NCBI GenBank assembly: GCA_913040765.1
Contig: CAJWIA010000064.1
Span: forward strand, 1 to 7,484
DNA length: 7,484 bases
Reading direction: 5' to 3'
From: an uncultured Anaerolineales bacterium
GTDB lineage: Bacteria > Chloroflexota > Anaerolineae > Anaerolineales > UBA11657
Under the pieces are notes generated by a model. The model was not told the origin of the DNA, searched no databases, and saw nothing but the letters and a program-made list of their open reading frames with translations. Below are positions 1 through 5,798 of this stretch, one piece after another; position 1 is the stretch's first letter; each line of letters begins with the position of its first letter. Both the position numbers and the translations under genes were made by a program.

Positions 1-430
1 TGTAACCGTTCCATGTGTTGTTGATCCCAAAAGCTTGTGCTATTTTCGCGGGACTGTTAGTCAAATCAGACACTGCTTTATTGCGCCTTCCTTGCATAAT
101 ATTAATGCCGGTTCTTGGAAAAAGGGACCTTATTAAGATTGCAGCTGGAAAACCTTTAGACTCAGTCACTAAATTTAGCATCCAGTGCATACCATAAATC
201 AGGTAGATGTATAAAGTTCCAGGTTCACCATAAAGCATTTTTGTGCGCTCGGTTATACCAACGCTGGCATGACAAGCTAAGTCGGTTTCTCCTATGTAAC
301 ACTCTACTTCAGTAATTGTGCCCGATGTACTTCTACCATCCGATTCTATTCTTACCAACTTCTTTCCTAGACACTCCCTAGCAACAGTGAGTGTTGGCCT
401 CAAAAAAAAACTACTCGGGAGTTTTGACAT
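1..430 (-). CDS. mpg: Alkyladenine (3-methyladenine) DNA glycosylase, C-terminus cut by window edge
   Basis: Base-excision repair enzyme of the AAG/MPG fold, which removes alkylated purines such as 3-methyladenine and hypoxanthine from DNA. The frame starts at ATG 428-430 and stays open for 143 codons to the left edge. Family landmarks are clear: an FFLRPTLTVARECLGK start (residues 8-23), then EVECYIG with Glu43 and Tyr45 matching the catalytic Glu125 and Tyr127 of the human enzyme, CHA with His54 matching His136, and a GTLYIYLIYGMHWMLN block (71-86) whose Tyr76, Tyr79 and Asn86 match Tyr159, intercalating Tyr162 and Asn169. The usual LIR and NSPAKIAQAF segments follow. Families are about 190-210 residues, so roughly 50-70 residues are missing. 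It lies 9 bases after the stop of the epimerase gene, in the same frame, with no visible Shine-Dalgarno sequence, so translation probably depends on the upstream gene. Residue equivalences come from alignment by eye. Confidence 0.93.
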   Translation of the reverse strand, partial: MSKLPSSFFLRPTLTVARECLGKKLVRIESDGRSTSGTITEVECYIGETDLACHASVGITERTKMLYGEPGTLYIYLIYGMHWMLNLVTESKGFPAAILIRSLFPRTGINIMQGRRNKAVSDLTNSPAKIAQAFGINNTWNGY

Positions 431-439
431 GTTTGTATA

Positions 440-1375
440 TTAGAATAATCGTTGCTTATAGCGTTGATCAATAGCAACAGTGCGTTTTAGACCTTCTAAT
501 AATGATGTGCGTGGTTGGTACTTGAGCTTCTTTGTTGCTTGGCTGATATCTGCACACATTTCTCTTACTCCGCCGGATTCACTGTTGTTATAAATAGGGT
601 CTAACTCAATGCTCATTGTTTCGTTTATTGCTTCAACCATATTAATTAAGCTGGATGCGTTACCGCTGCCTATGTTTATAACACTGTGATTAATGGTGTT
701 TGCTGTTGCTGCTGTGCTGAGAGCATCAATTACATCGGAAATATATACGTAGTCACGCGTCTGTTTACCGCTACCATATATTACGATTGATTCGCCACTA
801 ACAGCACATTTGAGAAATCGCGAAACTACCGGTGGATGTGAAGCGGGCAGTGGTTGTCCTGGCCCATATGTGTTAAATATTCGCAGCGCGACAGTTTCGA
901 GACCCCATAGCGTGCCTATGGTGCGTACATAATATTCAGCTGATAATTTACTAACTGCATAAGGAGAATCAGGGTTAGGTATCATGTGCTCGCTCAATGG
1001 CTGAGTTGATTGCTCACCATAGACTGCTCCGGATGATGCCAGCACTACTCTTTTGACACCTGCGTCTCTCATTGCCTCCATTACACTTACAGTGCCGCCT
1101 ACGTTGACTGCATTGTATTCTCGTGGATACAAAACTGATTGTGGCACTGATACGCGGGCAGCTAGATGATATACACATTCTACGTCTTGTAGAAGTGTCC
1201 ATAATTTTGGGCGATCGTTTATATCTCCACGCGTGAAGAGTATTTTATCATCGAGACGTTCTATTTCTCCAGCACTAAGGTCATCTATTACACGTACTTC
1301 ATGACCCTCGCCAGAAAGGCGGTTAGCAAGCGCGCTGCCGAGAAAGCCGGCCCCACCGGTTATTAAAAATATCAA
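440..1375 (-). CDS. NAD-dependent nucleotide-sugar epimerase/dehydratase (extended SDR, GalE-like)
   Basis: Cytoplasmic extended short-chain dehydrogenase that most likely epimerises or dehydrates a UDP- or other nucleotide-sugar; the exact substrate cannot be read from the sequence. With a TTG start at 1375 it has 311 residues, normal for the family. The Rossmann motif GGAGFLG is at residues 7-13, with acidic Asp31 after strand 2 favouring NAD over NADP. HLAA is at 70-73, SSGAVYG at 114-120, the catalytic YAVSK (Tyr139, Lys143) follows, then RIFNTYGPGQ and the TRDYVYISDV substrate block. The open frame extends upstream to ATG 1444, but those 23 residues are not family-like and contain the -10 promoter motif. 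AGGTGA seven bases before TTG 1375 decides for the internal start; GTG 1381 is too close to that site. It forms an operon with the downstream DNA glycosylase. Likely role: precursor supply for surface glycans. Confidence 0.92.
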   Translation of the reverse strand: MIFLITGGAGFLGSALANRLSGEGHEVRVIDDLSAGEIERLDDKILFTRGDINDRPKLWTLLQDVECVYHLAARVSVPQSVLYPREYNAVNVGGTVSVMEAMRDAGVKRVVLASSGAVYGEQSTQPLSEHMIPNPDSPYAVSKLSAEYYVRTIGTLWGLETVALRIFNTYGPGQPLPASHPPVVSRFLKCAVSGESIVIYGSGKQTRDYVYISDVIDALSTAATANTINHSVINIGSGNASSLINMVEAINETMSIELDPIYNNSESGGVREMCADISQATKKLKYQPRTSLLEGLKRTVAIDQRYKQRLF

Positions 1376-1382
1376 ATCCACT

Positions 1383-1388
1383 TCACCT
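1383..1388 (-). promoter_or_regulatory. Shine-Dalgarno AGGTGA deciding the epimerase start
   Basis: AGGTGA on the minus strand lies 7 bases before TTG 1375. This is ideal spacing for that codon and only one base from the in-frame GTG at 1381. With the TTG start the protein begins M-I-F-L-I-T-G-G, placing the Rossmann glycine motif where GalE-type proteins normally have it. Confidence 0.6.
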
Positions 1389-1420
1389 AATCTAGAATAT
1401 CCACCAAATACGGTATAAGA

Positions 1421-1429
1421 ATTATAGCA
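1421..1429 (-). promoter_or_regulatory. Extended -10 promoter (TGCTATAAT) of the epimerase-glycosylase unit
   Basis: The minus strand reads TGCTATAAT, a perfect extended -10 element. The predicted transcript start is near 1414, giving a leader of about 39 bases before TTG 1375. No good -35 hexamer is present at the usual distance, which extended -10 promoters tolerate. The motif lies inside the longest open frame, so the upstream ATG at 1444 would not be on this transcript. Confidence 0.55.
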
Positions 1430-1484
1430 TGAGCTTACTCGCAATCACTAATTACGATACAATATCATGTGAGATGTGTAGTGA

Positions 1485-1520
1485 ATTTGACTATGAGTCT
1501 CGTGGTGTTAATAGTCAAAT
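1485..1520. repeat. Perfect 10-bp inverted repeat in the divergent epimerase/phosphatase spacer
   Basis: Arms ATTTGACTAT (1485-1494) and ATAGTCAAAT (1511-1520) are exact reverse complements separated by 16 bases; arm centres are 26 bp apart. No T-run follows on either strand, so it does not look like an intrinsic terminator. The left arm contains TTGACT (1487-1492), a 4-of-6 match to a -35 hexamer including the first four bases (TTGA), but the -10 region after it (TAATAG, 1509-1514, spacer 16) is poor. The repeat could be an operator for the phosphatase-kinase operon or a hairpin in its leader. A chance match of this size in A+T-rich DNA is possible. Confidence 0.4.
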
Positions 1521-1560
1521 GATATCGCAATAACAATATCAAGATTGGGGTATATGTGTC

Positions 1561-2061
1561 ATGAATAAGGTGTCAAATAGTGAACGAGAGGTTACTGGAA
1601 TTTTGTTTATATGTATGGGAAATATATGTCGTAGTCCACTTGCAGAGGGTATATTCCAACATAAACTGAGTGAATGTGGTTTGCAGGATCAATATATTGT
1701 TGATTCGGCAGGTACTGGTGACTGGCATGCGGGTGACCTTGCTGATCCGCGTATGCGTGCTACTGCTCTCCGACATGGGATCGATTTGAAGAGTAGAGCA
1801 CGTCAGGTCAATACGAGCGACTTTGTAAGATTTGATATGTTATTGGCCATGGATCGCAACAATTATTTGCATCTCTCAGATATGGCTCAAGATGAAGGTC
1901 AAAAAGAACGTGTTCATATGATGCGTGCTTTTGATTCAGATGCAAAGCAAGATCTTGATGTACCAGACCCATATTTTGGTGGTGACAAAGGATTTGAGGA
2001 TGTTTTTCACATGTTGAACCGTTCATGTGAAAAACTTTTGAATTTTCTCGAAAATAAATGA
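1561..2061 (+). CDS. Low-molecular-weight protein-tyrosine-phosphatase family; likely sugar-amine phosphatase partner of the next gene
   Basis: Cytoplasmic phosphatase of 166 residues that works through a phosphocysteine intermediate. The P-loop C-X5-R-S is CMGNICRS at residues 18-25 (nucleophile Cys18, Arg24). DSAGT is at 48-52 and Trp55 lines the active-site cleft. The general acid is Asp136 in the DPDPY-type motif, here DVPDPY (133-138). The N-terminus is about 10 residues longer than usual, so a start after ATG 1561 is possible, but no better ribosome site is visible; GGGG at 1547-1550 is a weak one. Its TGA stop shares four bases (ATGA) with the kinase start, indicating translational coupling. 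Homologues encoded just before fructosamine-kinase-like genes, for example in Thermus, dephosphorylate ribulosamine-5-phosphates as well as phosphotyrosine. That role is inferred here from context. The alternative is a phosphotyrosine switch for polysaccharide export, but no BY-kinase gene is in the window. Confidence 0.93.
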   Translation: MNKVSNSEREVTGILFICMGNICRSPLAEGIFQHKLSECGLQDQYIVDSAGTGDWHAGDLADPRMRATALRHGIDLKSRARQVNTSDFVRFDMLLAMDRNNYLHLSDMAQDEGQKERVHMMRAFDSDAKQDLDVPDPYFGGDKGFEDVFHMLNRSCEKLLNFLENK

Positions 2062-2912
2062 ACATCCCTCAAGGCGCATTGCAATATATAAGTACTTCTG
2101 ATTGGGGCTCCGTTGTTGCTGTTGAATCGCTTCAAGGAGGAAGTATCAATTCTGTGTATTTGTTAGAGACAGACTTCGGACCTCCATCTTTGTTAAAAAC
2201 TAACTCCAAATGCCCTAAACATATGTTTGCTAGGGAATGCGACGGTTTGTATGCCTTGGCTCTTGCTGGAGGCCTAAGAATCCCTGAGGTGTATAAGTAT
2301 GGAGATGATTGGTTGCTTATGGAGTACATTCCGCACAGTAATCCAGCATCGAATTATTGGTCTACTCTGGGTGAAGGACTAGCACAAATACACTTGACCG
2401 TCGAAGACAGATTTGGTTTTCCGGAGGATAATTTCATCGGTAACACTATTCAGTTAAATTCTTGGACTGAGGATGGGCATGTATTTTTTGCCGAACACCG
2501 TTTGCGGTTTCAAGGAGATATGGCTCGTGGCAAAGGTTTGCTGCATGAAGAGGATGGCAAGCTGTTAGATCGGATTGCCTACCGGTTAACTGATTTTGTT
2601 CCATCTCAGCCTGCAAGTCTAATCCATGGTGATCTGTGGTCAGGAAACATAATTTCCGGACCAGGTGGTATGCCAGCACTGGTCGATCCTGCTGCCCATT
2701 TTGGTTGGGCTGAGGCTGAACTAGCCATGACTAGTCTTTTTGGCCAATTTGATTCTGAGGCTTACATTGCATATGAAAGGATTCGACCACTTGTCCCTGG
2801 ATATCGCGATAGAATTGACATTTACAACTTATACCATTTGCTGAATCATTTAAATATCTTTGGCAAGACTTATTTGTCGCGTGTACAGACAATATTAAGG
2901 AAATATGGCTAA
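2058..2912 (+). CDS. Fructosamine/ribulosamine-3-kinase family protein (FN3K-like)
   Basis: ATP-dependent kinase with an aminoglycoside-phosphotransferase-like fold. Family members phosphorylate C3 of ketoamine adducts on lysine; the product decomposes and frees the amine. Length is 284 residues against about 290 for the family. The nucleotide-binding loop is GGSINSVYLL (27-36), the ATP-binding lysine is Lys47 in LLKTN, and the paired acidic residue is probably Glu60. The catalytic loop is HGDLWSGN (190-197) with base Asp192 and Asn197. The Mg-binding aspartate is Asp210 in VDPAAHFGWAEAELAM, and LFGQF (227-231) is the usual C-terminal landmark. ATG 2058 lies inside the phosphatase stop region and has no Shine-Dalgarno of its own. 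Most characterised bacterial members prefer ribulosamines or erythrulosamines over fructosamines, so ribose-5-phosphate or erythrose-4-phosphate adducts are the likeliest targets; this is inference. It converges on the LCP gene with 19 bases between stops. Confidence 0.94.
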   Translation: MNIPQGALQYISTSDWGSVVAVESLQGGSINSVYLLETDFGPPSLLKTNSKCPKHMFARECDGLYALALAGGLRIPEVYKYGDDWLLMEYIPHSNPASNYWSTLGEGLAQIHLTVEDRFGFPEDNFIGNTIQLNSWTEDGHVFFAEHRLRFQGDMARGKGLLHEEDGKLLDRIAYRLTDFVPSQPASLIHGDLWSGNIISGPGGMPALVDPAAHFGWAEAELAMTSLFGQFDSEAYIAYERIRPLVPGYRDRIDIYNLYHLLNHLNIFGKTYLSRVQTILRKYG

Positions 2913-2931
2913 TATGCTTAAATCTTGTTCA

Positions 2932-4383
2932 TTAGGAAGGGAGCACAAAATCTTGACCAATTATTATCCGGACATCTACAGGGCTATTTGGGTCACTAAT
3001 ATCAATAATATGTGTTGGCTGTACCTTAAAGTGTTCAGCCAACCATCGCGTAGTATAGTAACTGCCTGAGTAATCATAGATAATAGTATTTTGGTAGTTA
3101 AACTGGTCGGCGTTTCCTACACTAATAACGCTGAACCCTTGTTCTTTAAGGTATTCCGATGTCATACTTGCAATACCGTCACGAGCGGAACCATTTTGTA
3201 TGTCTATCGTAGCAACTTCATCAAGCGCCAAAATATTGGTGTCTATTGTTGACTTGATATAAGGTGCTGGTTTGTAGAACATCTGCTCACGCAGTTTTCT
3301 AAATGCTTGGCTATCTAGCAGCACAACTTGTGCACCTTCTGAGGTTGTGAATTCATTCATGAGATAATCGCCGTTGATCACTTCTGACTGAATACTTTCT
3401 CTATCTATTTCACTAACAAGACCTATTAGATCCACTAATTGTTCTAGCGTCAAATCGGTGTCATAACTGCCGGACAGTGTCGAATACAATTTGGGTGCTC
3501 GGATAATCAATCGGGGCATCATTTGCGTACTGATAATCTTATCTTTCACTGCTAATAGTACTTGTTGTTGTCTGGCCGCACGGTCAAAATCGCCTCCAAA
3601 TGTAGCTCTAGTACGTGCATACTTTAACGCCAATGTGCCATCCATATGTGTTGCACCGCGCGAAATATATAAGGGATCGTAACCATCACAACAGTCTGGG
3701 TACCGTGGATCGTCAATATCTTGTGGTACGTCGATGTCTATACCATTTATTTCGTCTATGAGAGTCTCAAAAGCTGTGAAATTGATTCGGATGTAGTTGT
3801 CAACTCGTACTCCAAGGTTTACAGCTATTGTCTCCATAGCAAGGTTAGGCCCGCCACCAGGTAGTCTATACGCGTCACCTTTGAAATTTGCTGTGTTAAT
3901 ACGATCTCTAGCCTCAAATCCGGGAATATTTACCCATAAATCTCTAGGTATCGAGAGCATACCCACTTTTTTGCCTACAGTGTCTATTGTGATTAGCATC
4001 ATTGTGTCAGTTCGGAATGCTCGTTCCTGTTCCATTCCCTGCCTTTTGTCAATGCCCATTAGTAGAATGGTGGTACGAAGTCCGTCCGAGGTATTCGTTG
4101 TATTAGTATCACTTACCTCGGTTTCAATCAATTCATTTTCATTATCTGTGTTGGTTTTCAAGTTCCCGACTGGTACCTTGGTCAAAGTGTCTATGTTATT
4201 CTCTATAGCTCTAGATATGGTAGTGTTACTATCACGGTTGGTAGCCCACTGTTTTGCGGTAACATATACCATGTAACTGGCAAATGCTGCGGCTAAAGCG
4301 AAAAAGATCAACAAACCAGCCGTTGCCCAAGCTGGAAGCACATTTGATTGAGTGGAGGCAGGTTTGTTGTTGGGTTTTGTCAT
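2932..4383 (-). CDS. LytR-CpsA-Psr (LCP) family glycan ligase with C-terminal LytR_C domain
   Basis: Membrane-anchored extracytoplasmic enzyme. LCP proteins move undecaprenyl-linked glycans onto peptidoglycan or other cell-wall acceptors. From ATG 4383 it has 483 residues: a short cytoplasmic tail, one membrane segment (about 16-41), a Thr/Asn-rich linker (50-100), the LCP core (about 104-285) and a LytR_C domain (about 390-480). Core motifs are LLMGIDKR (107-114), FRTDTMML (123-130), SIPRDLW (144-150), RINTA (161-165), then MDG..ALKYARTR and GDFDRAARQQQ, which carry the conserved Arg and Asp residues of the pyrophosphate pocket. The open frame continues upstream to TTG 4494, but those 37 residues would bury the anchor and contain a -10 motif, so ATG 4383 is preferred although no Shine-Dalgarno is visible. 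The only cysteines are an adjacent pair, Cys231-Cys232. The segment around them resembles LCP proteins of Chloroflexota. Confidence 0.92.
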   Translation of the reverse strand: MTKPNNKPASTQSNVLPAWATAGLLIFFALAAAFASYMVYVTAKQWATNRDSNTTISRAIENNIDTLTKVPVGNLKTNTDNENELIETEVSDTNTTNTSDGLRTTILLMGIDKRQGMEQERAFRTDTMMLITIDTVGKKVGMLSIPRDLWVNIPGFEARDRINTANFKGDAYRLPGGGPNLAMETIAVNLGVRVDNYIRINFTAFETLIDEINGIDIDVPQDIDDPRYPDCCDGYDPLYISRGATHMDGTLALKYARTRATFGGDFDRAARQQQVLLAVKDKIISTQMMPRLIIRAPKLYSTLSGSYDTDLTLEQLVDLIGLVSEIDRESIQSEVINGDYLMNEFTTSEGAQVVLLDSQAFRKLREQMFYKPAPYIKSTIDTNILALDEVATIDIQNGSARDGIASMTSEYLKEQGFSVISVGNADQFNYQNTIIYDYSGSYYTTRWLAEHFKVQPTHIIDISDPNSPVDVRIIIGQDFVLPS

Positions 4384-4426
4384 CTGTTTACGTGTTAGCC
4401 TAAGAAAAAATGGTGAGCAAGTCAAT

Positions 4427-4435
4427 AGTATAGCA
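4427..4435 (-). promoter_or_regulatory. Extended -10 promoter (TGCTATACT) of the LCP gene
   Basis: The minus strand reads TGCTATACT, one mismatch from the extended -10 consensus. A transcript start near 4420 would give a leader of about 37 bases before ATG 4383, the same arrangement as at the epimerase gene. The -35 region is weak (TATCAA at 17-bp spacing). It supports ATG 4383 over the upstream TTG 4494. Confidence 0.45.
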
Positions 4436-4608
4436 TGCAGTGAACTGGGTTGATAGATTCCACAAATTGCCACTAATGATTTTATGTTATTCAAATGTTG
4501 ATGTTTGTGTTACATTATAGTTGGCAAACTTGTGCAATTGGGTTGCAAAAGATGTTCCAAGCAATTGAATTGTGGAGGCAATGTAAAATATCTGATAGAT
4601 GATGTTGC

Positions 4609-4645
4609 TATATCCATGCTTGTTTAAATATTAAGCATGGATATA
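4609..4645. repeat. Perfect 13-bp inverted repeat, candidate operator or hairpin
   Basis: Arms TATATCCATGCTT (4609-4621) and AAGCATGGATATA (4633-4645) are exact reverse complements around an 11-base A+T-only-but-one loop. Neither strand has a T-run after the stem, so it is not a standard intrinsic terminator. The right arm covers the place where the -35 of the SGNH gene would lie (4636-4641 relative to TATAGT at 4659), which favours an operator. A 13-bp exact match at this distance is unlikely by chance in a window this size. Confidence 0.65.
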
Positions 4646-4658
4646 AAGATATATGGTG

Positions 4659-4664
4659 TATAGT
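4659..4664 (+). promoter_or_regulatory. Weak -10 candidate (TATAGT) for the SGNH hydrolase gene
   Basis: TATAGT matches the -10 consensus at five of six bases and would start transcription near 4671, about 35 bases before ATG 4706. No recognisable -35 hexamer lies upstream; that position is occupied by the right arm of the 13-bp inverted repeat. An overlapping alternative is TATACA at 4666-4671. Confidence 0.25.
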
Positions 4665-4705
4665 CTATACAAATTTAACTGTTAAACCGACACTTTGTAC
4701 TGAAT

Positions 4706-5746
4706 ATGTATAAAATTTCCTATCGTCCTATTTTTGTGATGCTGATCAGTTTTGCATTAGCATTAATATTTGTTGAGTTGCTTACACGTACAGTTTATCC
4801 AGTACCTCTAGTGAAAGAGTATGGTAGCAACATATCTGATCAGTATCTGCCATACAAGCCGAAGCCTTTGAGTAGAATTACTGGAACTGCTGTAAGTCAA
4901 GAATATGAATACAACTATGAGCATAACAGTTTTGGATTTAGGGATGTGGAACATACATTGCGCAAAGACAAAGGTGTATTTAGGATACTTGGCTTGGGAG
5001 ATAGTTTTACGTATGGGGTTGGTGTTGAAATAGAGCAGACATATCTATTTATTCTAGAAACGATGCTGAATGATGTATCTCCAGAACGTGATAAGGTAGA
5101 GATAGTTAAGGCTGGAATACCGCGCTTCTATCCGCATACTCAACGAATTCTATTGGAGCACTACGGAAGACATTATGAGCCTGATCTAATAATAATAGGC
5201 TTTGCGCCCAATGATGTCATAGACACACATTATGGTCTGGATGCAGTGGTGCTTGATAAATCCGGGTACTTGAAAACCAGAGTAGCTAATGATATGGGGG
5301 AATTAGGTGAATTTCTTTACAAAAACTCCCATTTCTTGAGGCTTGTATTAAGAAGAATTACATCATACCGAATGTCTCAGATTTACAATCCCAAATGGGA
5401 GGAAGTATTTGTGGAGAATGGACATCATGAGGATGATTGGGATGCAATAGAGAATGAGTATAGTAAGATAGTTGAGATTGCTAATAGCATAGGAGCAAAT
5501 GTGCTCATAGTTCACATTCCTGGGAAGGGTCCGTGGAATACGAATCATTATTATCCTTCCGAAAGATTGTCGATCTGGGCAAAGTCTAATAATGTTGGGT
5601 TTGTCGACGTGCTACCTGCAATGATTGTTGAATCCTCTAGGGAAGACTTGTACTATCATATAGACGGACACGCAAATCATTTGGGGCATGAGGTTATAGC
5701 ACAGCAGATCTATGATTATCTAATTACCACTGCTGACGTCCAATGA
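4706..5746 (+). CDS. Membrane-anchored SGNH/GDSL-type hydrolase
   Basis: Predicted 346-residue esterase or acyltransferase-like enzyme with one N-terminal membrane segment (about 8-26) and its catalytic domain outside the membrane. The four SGNH blocks are in order: GLGDSFTYG (96-104) with nucleophile Ser100; an AGIPRFYP block with oxyanion Gly137; GFAPNDV (165-171) with Asn169; and DGHANHLGH (320-328) with Asp320 and His322 as the catalytic pair. NSFGFRD (74-80) just before block I is common in membrane-linked members near polysaccharide genes. Substrate is unknown; acetyl groups on a surface glycan are a reasonable guess because the divergent neighbour is an LCP glycan ligase. ATG 4706 has no Shine-Dalgarno; the next in-frame ATG (4739) would remove half the membrane segment, so 4706 is kept. 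The C-terminus converges on the formimidoyltransferase gene. Confidence 0.85.
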   Translation: MYKISYRPIFVMLISFALALIFVELLTRTVYPVPLVKEYGSNISDQYLPYKPKPLSRITGTAVSQEYEYNYEHNSFGFRDVEHTLRKDKGVFRILGLGDSFTYGVGVEIEQTYLFILETMLNDVSPERDKVEIVKAGIPRFYPHTQRILLEHYGRHYEPDLIIIGFAPNDVIDTHYGLDAVVLDKSGYLKTRVANDMGELGEFLYKNSHFLRLVLRRITSYRMSQIYNPKWEEVFVENGHHEDDWDAIENEYSKIVEIANSIGANVLIVHIPGKGPWNTNHYYPSERLSIWAKSNNVGFVDVLPAMIVESSREDLYYHIDGHANHLGHEVIAQQIYDYLITTADVQ

Positions 5747-5757
5747 GTCAATGTTAC

Positions 5758-5773
5758 CAAGTTTTGTAACTTG
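5758..5773. terminator. Weak hairpin between convergent SGNH and formimidoyltransferase genes
   Basis: CAAGTT (5758-5763), loop TTGT, AACTTG (5768-5773) forms a 6-bp stem in the 52-base convergent spacer. It overlaps a second possible stem, GTTAC/GTAAC. The stem is A+T-rich and no clear T-run follows on either strand, so this is at best a poor terminator. I see no better one. Confidence 0.2.
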
Positions 5774-5798
5774 CTTATTGCATGTACTAAAGTGATGT

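Larger units (their letters stand above)
4384..4705. other. Divergent intergenic spacer between LCP and SGNH genes
   Basis: No gene was found in these 322 bases. On the minus side, the extension of the LCP frame to 4494 is judged non-coding. Contents are an extended -10 for the LCP gene (4427-4435); a second TATAAT on the minus strand (4514-4519) without TG extension or good -35; two GCAATTG copies 27 bp apart (4534-4540 and 4561-4567), the first overlapping the imperfect palindrome TGCAA-N5-TTGCA (4533-4547); a perfect 13-bp inverted repeat (4609-4645); and a weak plus-strand -10 (TATAGT, 4659-4664). The length and the number of palindromic elements suggest a regulated promoter pair. Confidence 0.6.

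Noticed and set aside
15..197. Plus-strand 60-residue open frame at the left edge
   Set aside because: It is antisense to the DNA glycosylase, whose minus-strand translation shows a full set of family motifs over the same bases.
2913..2931. Possible terminator between the convergent kinase and LCP genes
   Set aside because: Only 19 bases are available and they contain no stem or T-run.
3797..4276. 159-residue plus-strand open frame opposite the LCP gene
   Set aside because: The LCP core motifs on the minus strand explain these bases; the plus-strand product is low-complexity hydrophobic with no recognisable motif and no ribosome site.
4384..4494. Extension of the LCP protein by 37 residues to TTG 4494
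   Set aside because: It would place a long non-family stretch before the membrane anchor and includes an extended -10 promoter motif; ATG 4383 gives a normal short cytoplasmic tail.
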